DNA of 64,000 nucleotides from Campylobacter concisus (GCF_015679985.1 NZ_CP049239.1:806001-870000); one strand, 5' to 3'. Shown: positions 17,601 through 27,378, numbered from the stretch's first letter. The notes: generated by a model not told the origin, from the sequence alone. A program made the numbers and translations.

Positions 17601-17634
17601 AAAAAAGTCTCCAAGCCCAAAATGAGCTTGGAGA
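17601..17634 (-). terminator. Rho-independent terminator of glnA
   Basis: Perfect 9-base stem TCTCCAAGC / GCTTGGAGA with a 9-base loop. On the minus strand it is followed directly by CTTTTTT, and it lies 8 bases past the glnA stop. Confidence 0.88.
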
Positions 17635-17641
17635 TTGCGTT

Positions 17642-19072
17642 TTAGCAAGAGAAGCAAGTTTTAAACTCATAAGCGGTTGGGCGCGCTTCGTAAGGCCAAA
17701 CTTGAGTTTCAAATTTGAAATGTTGATAGGTGTCTATGAAAAGATCGGTCATTATTGGTTTTAAGTATTCATTATCGCGAATTAGCGCTTCAAGGCTGCC
17801 ACGAAGTGTGTGTGGAAGCTGTTCTATGCCGCGCTCTCTGATCTCATCAAGATGAAGTTTAAATAAATTTTCATCCATCGGACCAACTGGCTCGTATTTG
17901 TTTTTAACGCCGTCAAGGCCAGCCATTAGCATCGCTGAGAAGGCTAGATAAGGGTTTGCTGTGCTATCTGGAAATCTCATCTCAGCCCTAACTGACTTCT
18001 CGCCAGCGCCGTAAGGTATGCGGATGCTCGCTGAGCGGTTTTGGCTCGAGTAGGTTAGGATAGATGGCGCTTCAAAGCCTGGGATTAGGCGTTTGTAGCT
18101 GTTTGTGCTTGGGTTTGTGAAGGCTGCAACGCTTCTTGCGTGTTTTAAAACGCCGCCGATGTAGTGCCTTGCAAAGTCACTTAAATTTGCGTAGTTGCCC
18201 TCTTTGTAGAATAAATTTTTGCCATCTTTCCAGACTGATTGATGCACGTGCATGCCGCTGCCGTTGTCGCCATAAAGCGGTTTTGGCATAAATGTAACTG
18301 TCTTGCCGTTTAGGTGAGCGACCATGCGAACGACGTATTTGTAAATTTGAACGTTGTCAGCAGCCTCGACTAAGTTGCCAAATTTCACGCCGATCTCGCC
18401 TTGACCTTGTGCGACTTCGTGGTGTCCTAAAAAGACTTCAAGACCAACTTGCTCTAGAACTTGCATCATCTCGGCTCTTAGATCTACCATGCTGTCGATT
18501 GGCTGAGTCATCAAGTAGCCGCCTTTTCTGCGTGGGCGATGACCTGTGTTGTAGCTATCTTTGAAGTCAGTAGCATCGTTCCACTCGCCTTCTTCACTAT
18601 CTACTTGATACATCGCGCAGTTTGGGCTATCGATGATTTTGACGTTGTCAAAGACAAAAAATTCATTCTCAGGGCCAAAGTATGCCTCGTCACCAAGACC
18701 GCTATCTTTTACGTACTGCATTGCTCTTTTGGCTATTGAGCGAGGGCATTTTTCATAAATTTGACCTTTGTAAATGTCGTAAATATCGCAAAAAACAACA
18801 ACTGTAATATCAGAAGTAAATGGGTCTAAAAATGCAGTTGTAGCTTCTGGCTTCATTATCATATCGCTCTTATCAATTGGTTGCCAGCCATGCATAGAGC
18901 TAGCGTCCATTGGGATACCATTTGTGAAATTTTCTTTCGTAACAGCTTTTATATTGTAGCTAATGCTATGCCAAGCACCACCTAAATCAGTAAATCTAAA
19001 ATCTACAAATTTGACTTCATTTTCTTTACAAAAATCAAAAAAATGATCTATATTTTGGACGAATTTTCCCAC
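17642..19072 (-). CDS. glnA: Glutamine synthetase, type I
   Basis: A 476-residue enzyme making glutamine from glutamate, ammonia and ATP. Motifs in order: [12 protein letters not shown] (N-terminal beta-grasp), [20 protein letters not shown] (metal ligands), [10 protein letters not shown], the ATP loop [19 protein letters not shown] and [11 protein letters not shown]. The start is GTG at 19072 with AAGGAG about 6 bases upstream. It stands alone, with its own -10 at 19105 and a strong terminator. No PII gene is next to it. Confidence 0.96.
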   Translation of the reverse strand: MGKFVQNIDHFFDFCKENEVKFVDFRFTDLGGAWHSISYNIKAVTKENFTNGIPMDASSMHGWQPIDKSDMIMKPEATTAFLDPFTSDITVVVFCDIYDIYKGQIYEKCPRSIAKRAMQYVKDSGLGDEAYFGPENEFFVFDNVKIIDSPNCAMYQVDSEEGEWNDATDFKDSYNTGHRPRRKGGYLMTQPIDSMVDLRAEMMQVLEQVGLEVFLGHHEVAQGQGEIGVKFGNLVEAADNVQIYKYVVRMVAHLNGKTVTFMPKPLYGDNGSGMHVHQSVWKDGKNLFYKEGNYANLSDFARHYIGGVLKHARSVAAFTNPSTNSYKRLIPGFEAPSILTYSSQNRSASIRIPYGAGEKSVRAEMRFPDSTANPYLAFSAMLMAGLDGVKNKYEPVGPMDENLFKLHLDEIRERGIEQLPHTLRGSLEALIRDNEYLKPIMTDLFIDTYQHFKFETQVWPYEARPTAYEFKTCFSC

Positions 19073-19104
19073 TTTTTTCTCCTTCTAGTTTTTAAATTTT
19101 TCGT

Positions 19105-19113
19105 ATTCTATCA
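19105..19113 (-). promoter_or_regulatory. Extended -10 promoter of glnA
   Basis: On the minus strand TGATAGAAT (TGn + TAGAAT), about 33 bases before the GTG start. No -35 is visible. Confidence 0.6.
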
Positions 19114-19160
19114 TAAAACCTAATATTTAAGATTAAATTTATATTTTATTTGAACCCAAG

Positions 19161-19940
19161 CTAAAATTTTACCAATTCTCTATCTCTATTTTTAAAAATA
19201 GCACATTTTGAATAACCTAAATCTCTAGCTATTTGCTCGCAAATTTCACCATTTTTACCGATATCTTCTTTTGCGTGAGCATCTGAGCCAAAGGTGATGG
19301 TTATATCTTTTTCGGCTATAAGCTCTAGTAAATTTACGCTTGGATATTGCTCGCCGATAGGCTTTCTAAAGCCAGCAGCATTTATCTCAACAACTAAATC
19401 TGCTTCTTTTATCGCATTTACTGCATTTTTAGCCAAAATCCTAACATCCTTTTTTGGCAAAAATTTAAAAAGTTTTAAAAGATCAATGTGCCCCATAATG
19501 TCAAATTTGCCAAGCTTAGCCGATCTTTCTACATGATCAAAATACTCTTGCCAAATCTGATCCAAGTCTTTGCCCTCGTAGCCACCGATAAATTCTGGAT
19601 TGTCAAATGCCCAGCCATTAAAAAAATGCACAGAGCCTATCAGATAATCAACTTTTCTAGCAAAAACTCGCTCATCCATAAATCCATCTAAAAAGTCCAT
19701 CTCATAGCCAAGTAAAATTTCTATCTCACCGCTAAATTCATCTCTTAAACGTAAAATTTCATCTTCATAGCCTTGCATTTCATCAAAGCTCATTCTGTAA
19801 GCTTCATCGTAGTTCATCGGTGCGTGATCGCTAAAGCCAAAGTATTTTGTGCCAGCTTTTATTGCGTTTTGTACATACTCTCTTGGCTTGCCAACTGCGT
19901 GCTTGCAAAGTGGCGTATGGTTGTGAAGATCGACGGTCAT
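19161..19940 (-). CDS. PHP-domain histidinol-phosphatase
   Basis: A 259-residue PHP-family phosphoesterase. Metal-site blocks are visible: DLHNHTPLCKHA at the start, FSDHAPM, GYEMDFL, IGSVHFF, DIMGHIDLLKLF and FGSDAHAKEDIG. Length and order fit HisJ/HisK-type histidinol-phosphatases, which remove phosphate from L-histidinol phosphate in histidine synthesis. No his gene is adjacent, so another phosphoester cannot be excluded. Divergent from cheZ. Confidence 0.8.
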   Translation of the reverse strand: MTVDLHNHTPLCKHAVGKPREYVQNAIKAGTKYFGFSDHAPMNYDEAYRMSFDEMQGYEDEILRLRDEFSGEIEILLGYEMDFLDGFMDERVFARKVDYLIGSVHFFNGWAFDNPEFIGGYEGKDLDQIWQEYFDHVERSAKLGKFDIMGHIDLLKLFKFLPKKDVRILAKNAVNAIKEADLVVEINAAGFRKPIGEQYPSVNLLELIAEKDITITFGSDAHAKEDIGKNGEICEQIARDLGYSKCAIFKNRDRELVKF

Positions 19941-20043
19941 TTTATGCCTTTTAAGGTCGTTTATTTTTAAAAATGCTATCTAAAAATTTATAAATTTAAA
20001 GATAAAGGCATTGCCTTTAAACTTACTTTTTATTTAAATCCTA

Positions 20044-20049
20044 TATAAT
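20044..20049 (+). promoter_or_regulatory. -10 element of the cheZ promoter
   Basis: TATAAT 26 bases before the ATG of cheZ, with AGGAG in between. The predicted leader is only about 20 bases. It heads the long plus-strand run to rplS. Confidence 0.65.
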
Positions 20050-20075
20050 CAAGCCAAATTTTATTAGGAGCTTTT

Positions 20076-20834
20076 ATGACCCAAGAGGAACTTGACGCAC
20101 TTATGGCAGGTGGGCTAGATGATGAGTTAGATAATACTAAAGAAGATGCTGGCCAAGAGGTTGCGGACGTCAAAGGGGATACGGACGAGGTAACAGAAGT
20201 TGCAGAAGCAATCGATACTAAAGATGAGCCACAGTCAAAATCAGAAAGTAATTCAAAGAATGCAAAAAATTATAGAGTTAGTGCAGATGGCGTTTGGCCA
20301 CCACCACCACCAACGGAAGATCACAAAATGGTTCATCAGCTTGATGACGTAACAAGAGATAGCGAAGAAAAAGCTACTCAGATGTTTGATAAGCTTGAGA
20401 CGATAAATAACTTTTTTATGGACGCTGAGAGCGACTCAAATAGCCTAAAAGACACAATAAATTCAAACATTGAGCTATTTACGACGCTAAGTGAGAAATT
20501 TCCAAATATCGCTGCATTTAGTGAGGCTTTGGAGAAAAATAACTCGCTTCTTGGCACGATCGATAATATCATCGGAAATTTACAAATGGGACAAGATGAG
20601 ATCATGATGGCTATGGATATGATGCAGTATCAAGACATCCATAGGCAAAAGATCGAGCGTGTTATCAACGTTATGAGGGCGCTAAGTAAATATATGAATA
20701 CCTTGTTTGAAGGTAAAATCGACGATGATAAGCGTGTTAGTTCCGCTGTTCACATCGCTGGTGATACAACAACCGAAAATCTTGTCAGCAACGACGATAT
20801 CGAAGCCTTGATAGAAAGTTTGGGTAAAAAATAG
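20076..20834 (+). CDS. cheZ: CheZ-type chemotaxis phosphatase
   Basis: A 252-residue CheY-P phosphatase of the remote epsilon type. The long-helix active-site segment is MMQYQDIHRQKIERVINVM, in which QDxxxQ matches the catalytic Asp/Gln spacing of enteric CheZ. The C-terminus NDDIEALIESLGKK is like the CheY-binding tail of enteric CheZ. The N-terminus MTQEELDALMAGG resembles the CheY-binding peptide of FliM/FliN-family switch proteins. A linker with WPPPPPT joins the two. It overlaps the next gene by one base. Confidence 0.88.
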   Translation: MTQEELDALMAGGLDDELDNTKEDAGQEVADVKGDTDEVTEVAEAIDTKDEPQSKSESNSKNAKNYRVSADGVWPPPPPTEDHKMVHQLDDVTRDSEEKATQMFDKLETINNFFMDAESDSNSLKDTINSNIELFTTLSEKFPNIAAFSEALEKNNSLLGTIDNIIGNLQMGQDEIMMAMDMMQYQDIHRQKIERVINVMRALSKYMNTLFEGKIDDDKRVSSAVHIAGDTTTENLVSNDDIEALIESLGKK

Positions 20835-22093
20835 TGCTAAAAAGGCCTGAGCTTTTATCTCCAGCTGGGAATTTAACAAAACTTAAAATCGCCCTTGAGT
20901 ATGGAGCTGATGCTGTTTATGGCTCGGTGGCTAGCTTTTCACTAAGGACTAGATCAGCAAGGGAGTTTAACCTTGAAACATTCAAAGAGGCGATAGACTA
21001 CACACATGCAAAGGGAAAGAAATTTTATGCGACCATAAATGCCTTTCCTTTTAATTCGCAGATCGAGCCATTAAAAAGGCACTTGCAAACTATCTCGGCG
21101 ATGAAGCCAGATGCCTTTATCATCGCAACTCCAGGCGTTATGAGTCTAGCAAAAGTCATCGCTCCTGATATCGAGATACATCTCTCAACTCAGGCAAACG
21201 TTATGAATGTGCTTGATGCAAAAATTTATCACGATATGGGTGCAAAACGTATCGTCGTAGCACGCGAGATGAACTTAAAAGATGTCATAAAGATAAAAGA
21301 AGAAATTCCAACTCTTGATATCGAAATTTTCGTCCATGGCTCGATGTGCTTTGCTTACTCTGGTAGGTGTTTGGTGAGCTCAGTGCAAAGCGGACGTATG
21401 TCAAATCGCGGTAGCTGTGCCAACGACTGCAGGTTTAAGTATGAACTCTATGCCAAAAACGAAGAGAGTGGTGTGCTTTTCCGCTTAGAAGAGGATGAAA
21501 AAGGCACTCATATTATGAACTCAAAAGATCTTTGCCTCATCTCTCACATCAAAGAGATCGTTGATAGCGGCGTAATAGATAGCCTAAAAATAGAAGGTCG
21601 CACAAAGAGCGAGTATTACGCAGCTTGCACAGCAAGAGCATATAAAATGGCGATAGATGATGCCATGGATGATAAATTTAACGCACAAATTTATGAGAAT
21701 GAGATAAATACGTTGAAAAATCGTGGCTTTACAGATGGATACTTAGTGCATAGACCTTATGAACGAACCGATACGCAAAATCACCTTAGTAGCCTAGAAG
21801 AGGGCACACATCAGGTAAATGCAATAAGTGAAGATGGCGAGTTTTTTAAGTGTAAATATAAAATTTTTCCAGGCAATAGCTACGAGATCGTGGCTCCTAC
21901 TGGATCGGTTATAGAAGATAGTGAAAATGAAATTTCAAAGGTCTATTCACAAGATGGCAAGAAATTTATCAAATTTAAGCAGCTCATCACCAAAAAAGGC
22001 AAGGTTATGAGCGAAATTCATAGCGGCAATGAAAACGAAATAAGTCTTGGTGTTAAGCTGCCAAAATTTAGCTTTTTGAGGGAGAAAATATGA
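20834..22093 (+). CDS. Peptidase U32-family protein, TrhP/YegQ-like
   Basis: A 419-residue U32 protein starting at GTG that overlaps the cheZ stop. RPELLSPAGNLTKLKIALEY and GADAVYG are the N-terminal barrel; IHLSTQANVMN, GAKRIVVAREM and IEIFVHGSMCFAYSGRC follow. The Cys-rich part SNRGSCANDCRFKYEL carries likely iron-sulfur ligands. A C-terminal beta domain with a KCKYKIFPG strand completes a TrhP-like layout. In E. coli TrhP works in tRNA 5-hydroxyuridine formation, so an RNA-modifying role is more likely than proteolysis. Confidence 0.85.
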   Translation: MLKRPELLSPAGNLTKLKIALEYGADAVYGSVASFSLRTRSAREFNLETFKEAIDYTHAKGKKFYATINAFPFNSQIEPLKRHLQTISAMKPDAFIIATPGVMSLAKVIAPDIEIHLSTQANVMNVLDAKIYHDMGAKRIVVAREMNLKDVIKIKEEIPTLDIEIFVHGSMCFAYSGRCLVSSVQSGRMSNRGSCANDCRFKYELYAKNEESGVLFRLEEDEKGTHIMNSKDLCLISHIKEIVDSGVIDSLKIEGRTKSEYYAACTARAYKMAIDDAMDDKFNAQIYENEINTLKNRGFTDGYLVHRPYERTDTQNHLSSLEEGTHQVNAISEDGEFFKCKYKIFPGNSYEIVAPTGSVIEDSENEISKVYSQDGKKFIKFKQLITKKGKVMSEIHSGNENEISLGVKLPKFSFLREKI

Positions 22094-22584
22094 AATTTGT
22101 TTCTATTATAATGGGAAGTAAGAGTGACTATGATATCGTTAGCGAGGCGGCAAAAACTCTTGAAAAATTTGGTGTAAAATATGAACTAATAATCAGCTCA
22201 GCTCACAGAAGTCCAAAAAGAACTAGCGAGTACGTCGCAAATGCAGAAAAAAAAGGCGCAAAAGTCTTTATCGCAGCTGCTGGTATGGCGGCTCACCTAG
22301 CTGGAGCGATCGCTGCAAATACTACAAAACCAGTGATCGGCATACCAATGGCAGGTTCGGCTCTAAGCGGTGTTGACGCACTTTACTCAACTGTGCAAAT
22401 GCCAAGTGGTATGCCAGTGGCGACCTTAGCTATCGGAAAAGCTGGAGCGATAAATGCAGCCTATTTGGCGGTGCAAATTTTAGCCCTTGAAGATGATAGT
22501 CTAGCAAGTGCTCTAAAAGCTGACAGAGAGGCGAAGATAAAGGCTTTAGAGGAAGATTCTTCAAAGGTTGAAGTGATACTGTAA
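22090..22584 (+). CDS. purE: N5-carboxyaminoimidazole ribonucleotide mutase PurE
   Basis: A 164-residue class I PurE: IIMGSKSDYDI (phosphate loop), SAHRSPKRTSEY (catalytic His/Arg) and AAAGMAAHLAGAIAANTTKPVIGIP are the expected motifs. It converts N5-CAIR to CAIR in purine synthesis. A 4-base ATGA overlap couples it to the U32 gene. No purK is adjacent. Confidence 0.95.
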   Translation: MKFVSIIMGSKSDYDIVSEAAKTLEKFGVKYELIISSAHRSPKRTSEYVANAEKKGAKVFIAAAGMAAHLAGAIAANTTKPVIGIPMAGSALSGVDALYSTVQMPSGMPVATLAIGKAGAINAAYLAVQILALEDDSLASALKADREAKIKALEEDSSKVEVIL

Positions 22585-22596
22585 AAAGGAGAAGCG

Positions 22597-23070
22597 GTGC
22601 AGACTTATCTTGGTGTTGATGAATTTTGCAAACTTGTGCACTTGGAGCGTGAAGTTATCGAAGATATGATAAATCGTGGCGTTTTGAAAACCAAAGAGGA
22701 AAATGGAGAAATTTTGATAGAAGCGAGCGAAGGAACGATGAGCGTGGTGCCTAGTGTTTCGCAAAATTTATCTATGCAACCGCAAGGCCAAGATGGTATC
22801 AGCTTTGTTGAAAAGACGATTGGAACGATATTAAATTTACACGAAAAGGTGCTTGACGCAAAAGATGAGACGCTTGAAACCTTAAGAAATGAGAATAAAT
22901 TTTTAAAAGAGGCGCTCATTTCGATGCAAGAGCTCTATGATGAAGATAGAAAAACGGTCGAGACGCTTACAAAACAGCTTAAAATTTCACAAGATGAAGT
23001 TGAATTTCTAAAACGAAAATACAAACTCATGTGGAACCAAGCGGTTGAAAATTTTAACGGACAAAAGTAG
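22597..23070 (+). CDS. DUF3972-type coiled-coil protein
   Basis: A 157-residue protein starting at GTG with AAGGAG in front. The N-terminal 45 residues (TYLGVDEFCKLVHLEREVIEDMINRGVL) look like a winged-helix/MerR-like fold. The second half (about 75-150) is a long heptad-rich coiled coil with repeated Leu and Glu. I recall the same protein after purE in other Campylobacters, named only as DUF3972. A regulator or structural protein is possible. Confidence 0.72.
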   Translation: MQTYLGVDEFCKLVHLEREVIEDMINRGVLKTKEENGEILIEASEGTMSVVPSVSQNLSMQPQGQDGISFVEKTIGTILNLHEKVLDAKDETLETLRNENKFLKEALISMQELYDEDRKTVETLTKQLKISQDEVEFLKRKYKLMWNQAVENFNGQK

Positions 23071-23073
23071 TTT

Positions 23074-23493
23074 ATGAAGATTATAAATTTAGATGATAGC
23101 TTTGAAATTTACGGAGTAAAAACTCGCACTAAAAATGAAGATGAGATAGGCGGCAAGAGTAAAATTCCAGCTTTATGGTCTAAATTTATGAATGAGTACT
23201 ATGATGGCAAAAGTGAAATTTATAGCGTTTACTGCAACTATGAAAGCGATCTTAACGGACATTACGATAACTTCATCGGCACAAGATTAAGCCACAAAAG
23301 TGATGAAATTTTAGAGATAAAAAGTGGCAAATATGCCGTTTTTAGTTTTGCAAATGAGCCACAAAATGTTGCAAAATTTTGGGGTGAAATTTGGAAATAT
23401 TTTGAAAGTAGTGAGCTAAAAAGAGCCTATGAAACAGATTTTGAGCTTTACAGCAGCGACGAGATAAAAACTTTTATATCTATTTTAGGTTAG
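23074..23493 (+). CDS. GyrI-like effector-binding domain protein
   Basis: A 139-residue stand-alone AraC effector-binding (GyrI/SOUL-like) domain: YGVKTRTKNEDE near the start, IPALWSKFM, YSVYCNYESDLNGHYDNFIG and a final IKSGKYAVFSF ... FELYSS. Such domains bind small molecules or inhibit gyrase; no DNA-binding part is present. It begins four bases after the preceding gene. The fold is reasonably sure, the ligand is not. Confidence 0.75.
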   Translation: MKIINLDDSFEIYGVKTRTKNEDEIGGKSKIPALWSKFMNEYYDGKSEIYSVYCNYESDLNGHYDNFIGTRLSHKSDEILEIKSGKYAVFSFANEPQNVAKFWGEIWKYFESSELKRAYETDFELYSSDEIKTFISILG

Positions 23494-23498
23494 AAAAA

Positions 23499-25037
23499 AT
23501 GAATAAAAAAAATAATAGTTCAATCTTAAGTTTTATCGAAAATTTTGGTAACAAATTGCCAAATCCAACTATGCTTTTTATCTATCTTTCGATTATTACG
23601 ATAATAATATCGTTTGTATTAGAAAAGATGGGCGTTGGTGTAAGCTATCAGGCTATCAAAGACGGACAAATATCACAGCTTAATGCAAATGTTATAAATT
23701 TGCTTTCTGCTGATAGTCTTAGATCTTTTGTTTCGTCTGTACTTAAAAATTTTACTAGTTTTTATCCTTTGGGAGTAGTCTTTGCAATTATTCTAGGTAT
23801 TGGTATCGCAGACAAGTCCGGACTTTTATCAGCACTTATGACAAAGATTGCCTTAAAATCTTCCAAAATATGGGTAACCCCAATCGTTATTTTTCTTGGC
23901 GTAATGTCAAATGTTGCTTCCTCGGTTGGCTATGTCGTGCTAATTCCGCTTGGAGCTATTTTATTTGCTGGATTTGGTCGCCATCCAATTGCTGGACTAG
24001 CTGCTGCTTTTGCTGGTGTTAGCGGTGGCTGGTCGGCAAATTTATTAATCGGTACAAATGACCCTATGTTTGCGGCATTTTCTATGCAAGCAGCTAGCGT
24101 GTTAAATCCGGATTATGTGGTACTAGCAACTGCAAATTGGTATTTTATGATCGCTTCGACATTTTTGATCGTATTTGTTGGCTGGTTTGTGACAGATAAA
24201 ATCGTAGAGCCTAGGCTTGGAAAATTTGATTTTTTGGGTGATTTTAGCTTACAAGAGCATAGCGAGATAAGTGCAGAGCAAAAACGTGGCTTAAAATTTT
24301 CGCTAATAGCGTTGATTGTTTTTGTAATTTTATTGCTTGTGGCTATTTTACCTTTAGGCTCTTTATTTGGAGCAAAAGGCAATGAAAGCTTTATGAAGTC
24401 TACTTTTATGCATTCTATTGTTGTTTTTATGATGTTGCTTTTTATAGTGGTAGGCGTAGCTTACGGTGTAGGCGCTAGGACCATAAAAAACAGTAATGAT
24501 GCCATAAAATTTATGGAGCAATCTATTTCTGAGCTATCAGGATTTTTGGTTTTGATATTTTTTGCAGCCCAGTTTACATATCTTTTTAATACCTCAAATA
24601 TTGGGCTAGTGCTTTCTATAAAAGGTTCTATTTTTCTAAAAGAGGTCGGATTAACTGGACTTAGTCTTATCATGGTTTTTATTTTCTTGATCGCTTTTAT
24701 AAATTTATTTATAGCTGTTGATTCTGCAAAGTGGGCGATGATGGCTCCGATTTTTGTACCAATGTTTATGAATCTTGGACTCTCACCAGAGCTTACACAG
24801 GCTGCTTTTAGAATAGGCGACTCCACTACAAATATCATAACGCCTTTGATGCCATTTTTTGTTTTGATAGTAGCTTTTATGCAAAAATACAATAAAGAGT
24901 TAAAAATCGGATCAGTTGTTTCTATTATGCTTCCTTATACGGTTGCATTTTTAATTTCTTGGACAGCGCTAATGTCGTTTTGGTACATTTTTGATCTACC
25001 GCTAGGACCTGGTGCAGTTATACACTATGTAAAGTAA
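23499..25037 (+). CDS. AbgT-family transporter
   Basis: A 512-residue membrane protein with ten or more hydrophobic segments. Family marks: FIENFGNKLPNPTMLFIYLS at the N-terminus, GIGIADKSGLLSALM, NVASSVGYVVLIPLGA, GVSGGWSANLLIGTNDPM and DSAKWAMMAPIFVPMFM, plus RIGDSTTNIITPLMPFF. AbgT-family proteins transport p-aminobenzoyl-glutamate or efflux sulfonamides. No abgA/abgB hydrolase is adjacent, which favours an efflux or uncharacterised role. I do not recall it in this position in C. jejuni. Confidence 0.88.
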   Translation: MNKKNNSSILSFIENFGNKLPNPTMLFIYLSIITIIISFVLEKMGVGVSYQAIKDGQISQLNANVINLLSADSLRSFVSSVLKNFTSFYPLGVVFAIILGIGIADKSGLLSALMTKIALKSSKIWVTPIVIFLGVMSNVASSVGYVVLIPLGAILFAGFGRHPIAGLAAAFAGVSGGWSANLLIGTNDPMFAAFSMQAASVLNPDYVVLATANWYFMIASTFLIVFVGWFVTDKIVEPRLGKFDFLGDFSLQEHSEISAEQKRGLKFSLIALIVFVILLLVAILPLGSLFGAKGNESFMKSTFMHSIVVFMMLLFIVVGVAYGVGARTIKNSNDAIKFMEQSISELSGFLVLIFFAAQFTYLFNTSNIGLVLSIKGSIFLKEVGLTGLSLIMVFIFLIAFINLFIAVDSAKWAMMAPIFVPMFMNLGLSPELTQAAFRIGDSTTNIITPLMPFFVLIVAFMQKYNKELKIGSVVSIMLPYTVAFLISWTALMSFWYIFDLPLGPGAVIHYVK

Positions 25038-25055
25038 AATTTTAAAAGGAAAGCA

Positions 25056-25916
25056 ATGACATTTTCACAAATAATATTAACCCTTCAAAACTATTGGCAA
25101 GAGCAAGGTTGCGTTATACTTCAGCCATACGACATGCCAGCTGGTGCGGGCACATATCACCAAGCGACATTTTTAAGAAGCCTTGGGCCAAAGCCCTGGG
25201 CGACTGCATACGTAGCTCCAAGCCGCCGTCCTACTGATGGCAGATACGGCGAAAACCCAAACCGCCTAGGCGCTTATTATCAGTTTCAAGTACTCATAAA
25301 ACCAAGCCCAGAAAATATCCAAGAGCTTTATCTAAAAAGCCTTGAAAGGCTTGGTCTAAATTTGAAAAATCACGACATCCGCTTTGTCGAAGACAACTGG
25401 GAGAGCCCTACACTTGGTGCTTGGGGGCTTGGCTGGGAGGTCTGGCTAGACGGCATGGAAGTGACGCAGTTTACTTATTTTCAACAAGTTGGCGGCATCG
25501 CATGCGAGCTGATTTCTGGTGAGATAACATACGGCCTTGAGCGTTTGGCTATGTATCTACAAGATGTAAATAGCGTCTACGACATCGTTTGGGACGACAG
25601 GAATGGTAATATCGTAACATACGCCGATGTGCATAAGCAAGGCGAGTACGAGTGGAGTAAATATAACTTTGAAGTAGCAAACGTAGATATGCTTTTTAAC
25701 CAGTTTGAAAACGCATTTAACGAGTGCAAACGCTGCTTAGAGGCTAAAATTTCACTACCAGCGTATGATTATTGTATGCTAGCAGCGCATACTTTTAATG
25801 TCCTTGACGCGCGCGGAGCGATCAGCGTTACGCAAAGGCAAGACTACATCCTAAAAATTAGAGAGCTTGCAAAAGAGTGTGCGCTAACTTATAAAGAGAG
25901 CCTAGAGCAAAAGTAA
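25056..25916 (+). CDS. glyQ: Glycyl-tRNA synthetase alpha subunit
   Basis: A 286-residue class II synthetase alpha chain: [40 protein letters not shown] (motif 2-like), [19 protein letters not shown] and [15 protein letters not shown] (motif 3) are diagnostic of the alpha2beta2 type. The beta subunit (glyS) is not in the window, so it must be encoded elsewhere. AAAGGAAAG precedes the ATG. Confidence 0.97.
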   Translation: MTFSQIILTLQNYWQEQGCVILQPYDMPAGAGTYHQATFLRSLGPKPWATAYVAPSRRPTDGRYGENPNRLGAYYQFQVLIKPSPENIQELYLKSLERLGLNLKNHDIRFVEDNWESPTLGAWGLGWEVWLDGMEVTQFTYFQQVGGIACELISGEITYGLERLAMYLQDVNSVYDIVWDDRNGNIVTYADVHKQGEYEWSKYNFEVANVDMLFNQFENAFNECKRCLEAKISLPAYDYCMLAAHTFNVLDARGAISVTQRQDYILKIRELAKECALTYKESLEQK

Positions 25917-25922
25917 AATTTT

Positions 25923-26645
25923 ATGAAAATAGCTGAAATTTATAAAATTTTAGATGAAATTTGTCCGTTTGCGAGCCAAGAGTCTTGGGATAATAGTGGC
26001 CTTCAAGTTGGCTCATTTGATAGCGAATTTGAGCGAATTTATCTAAGTCTTGATTTAGATAGCAAACTTTTGCAAAGTGTATTGCCAAATTCGCTTATTA
26101 TCACTCATCATCCGCTCATTTTTAAGGGGCTAAAGAACCTAGACTACAGCCTTTATCCAAGCTCACTCATAAGAGAGATGATGATAAAAAATATCTCGCT
26201 CATCTCGCTTCACACAAATGCTGACCTTGCATTTTTAAATGAAAAATTTGTAACGCAGGTTTTGGGGCTTGAAATTTCAAGCAAAGAGGGTTTTTTGATC
26301 TACGCTGATGTGAAGATGAAATGTAGTGAGCTTTGCAAATTTGTAAAAGAAAAACTTGGGCTAGAAAATTTAAGAGTGGTTCATGCAAAAGATGAAATTT
26401 CTAAAATTTGTATCTGCACCGGAAGTGGCGCAGATCTCATCCAAGATGTAAAAGCAGACGTCTTTTTAACGGGTGATCTAAAATATCACCAAGCCCTTTA
26501 TGCAAAGGAAAATGGGCTAAATTTAATCGATATAAATCACTATGAAAGTGAACGTTGTTTTGGTGATTTTTTAGCAAAATATTTGCAAAATCTGAAAATT
26601 GAAGTTATAATACGCAATTCTAAAAATCCATTTACATATTGCTAA
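25923..26645 (+). CDS. Nif3-like dinuclear metal centre protein
   Basis: A 240-residue member of the YbgI/NIF3 family. Likely metal ligands are seen in SLIITHHPLIF, ISLHTNADLA and INHYESE. The N-terminal QESWDNSGLQVG block is strongly conserved in the family. Members form hexameric rings; one role proposed for this family is GTP cyclohydrolase I type 2, but no activity is general. It follows glyQ by six bases. Confidence 0.88.
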   Translation: MKIAEIYKILDEICPFASQESWDNSGLQVGSFDSEFERIYLSLDLDSKLLQSVLPNSLIITHHPLIFKGLKNLDYSLYPSSLIREMMIKNISLISLHTNADLAFLNEKFVTQVLGLEISSKEGFLIYADVKMKCSELCKFVKEKLGLENLRVVHAKDEISKICICTGSGADLIQDVKADVFLTGDLKYHQALYAKENGLNLIDINHYESERCFGDFLAKYLQNLKIEVIIRNSKNPFTYC

Positions 26646-26662
26646 CAAAAAAAGGAAACATT

Positions 26663-27370
26663 ATGAATAAATACTTACAACAATTAGTTGAATTATCTGA
26701 CCTTGATAAACAAATAGATGGCTTTATACCACGCATTCAAGACATAGAAAAGGCTTATAAAAATATAGAAGAAGAGTGCGAAACCATAACGGTTAATATA
26801 GAAAGACTAGATGAAGAGGTAAGTGACTTAAAATCTCAAAAATCAGGCACAAATGCTCATATTGCCGAGTTTAGTGCGAAGATAAAAGATGTTGTTAAAA
26901 AAAGATCAAATGTAAAAAATGAAAAAGAGTCAAAAGCCTTAAGTCTTGAAGAGGATATTGCAAAAGAGCAACTTGAGGCTGCAAATGAAGAGATTGCTAG
27001 ACTTGAGAAGCTAATAGATAGTAAAAATAGTCAAAAAGATGAGCTTGGTGCAAAAAAAGCTGAACTTGAAGAGAATTTAAAAAATATAAAAAGTAAAACT
27101 TCATCTGAGCTTGAAAATATTGGGAAAGAACGTGAAGAAGTTTATGCCAAAAAAGACAAGCTTATCGCCACTATGAATCAAAAAATTCTCGCATTTTATG
27201 AAAAAATTAGAAAATGGGCTCATAACACAGCTGTTGTTCCTGTAAAAAAACAAGCTTGTTATGGTTGCTTTATGCAGATAAATGACAAAACTTTTTCTGC
27301 TGTTATCAAGGGCGAAGATATCGTTACATGTCCGCATTGTGGCAGAATTTTGTATAAACAAGAGCAATAA
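26663..27370 (+). CDS. C4-type zinc-ribbon coiled-coil protein
   Basis: A 235-residue protein: a long antiparallel coiled coil (about 1-175) and a C-terminal zinc ribbon CYGCFMQI ... CPHCGRILY. The architecture matches the DUF164/zf-RING_7 family, as I recall encoded next to nif3 in many Campylobacterota. ATG at 26663 is chosen for AAAGGAAACATT directly upstream; an ATG eight codons earlier lies in the nif3 tail. Its function is not established; nucleic-acid binding is an inference from the ribbon. Confidence 0.83.
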   Translation: MNKYLQQLVELSDLDKQIDGFIPRIQDIEKAYKNIEEECETITVNIERLDEEVSDLKSQKSGTNAHIAEFSAKIKDVVKKRSNVKNEKESKALSLEEDIAKEQLEAANEEIARLEKLIDSKNSQKDELGAKKAELEENLKNIKSKTSSELENIGKEREEVYAKKDKLIATMNQKILAFYEKIRKWAHNTAVVPVKKQACYGCFMQINDKTFSAVIKGEDIVTCPHCGRILYKQEQ

Positions 27371-27378
27371 CACATTTC

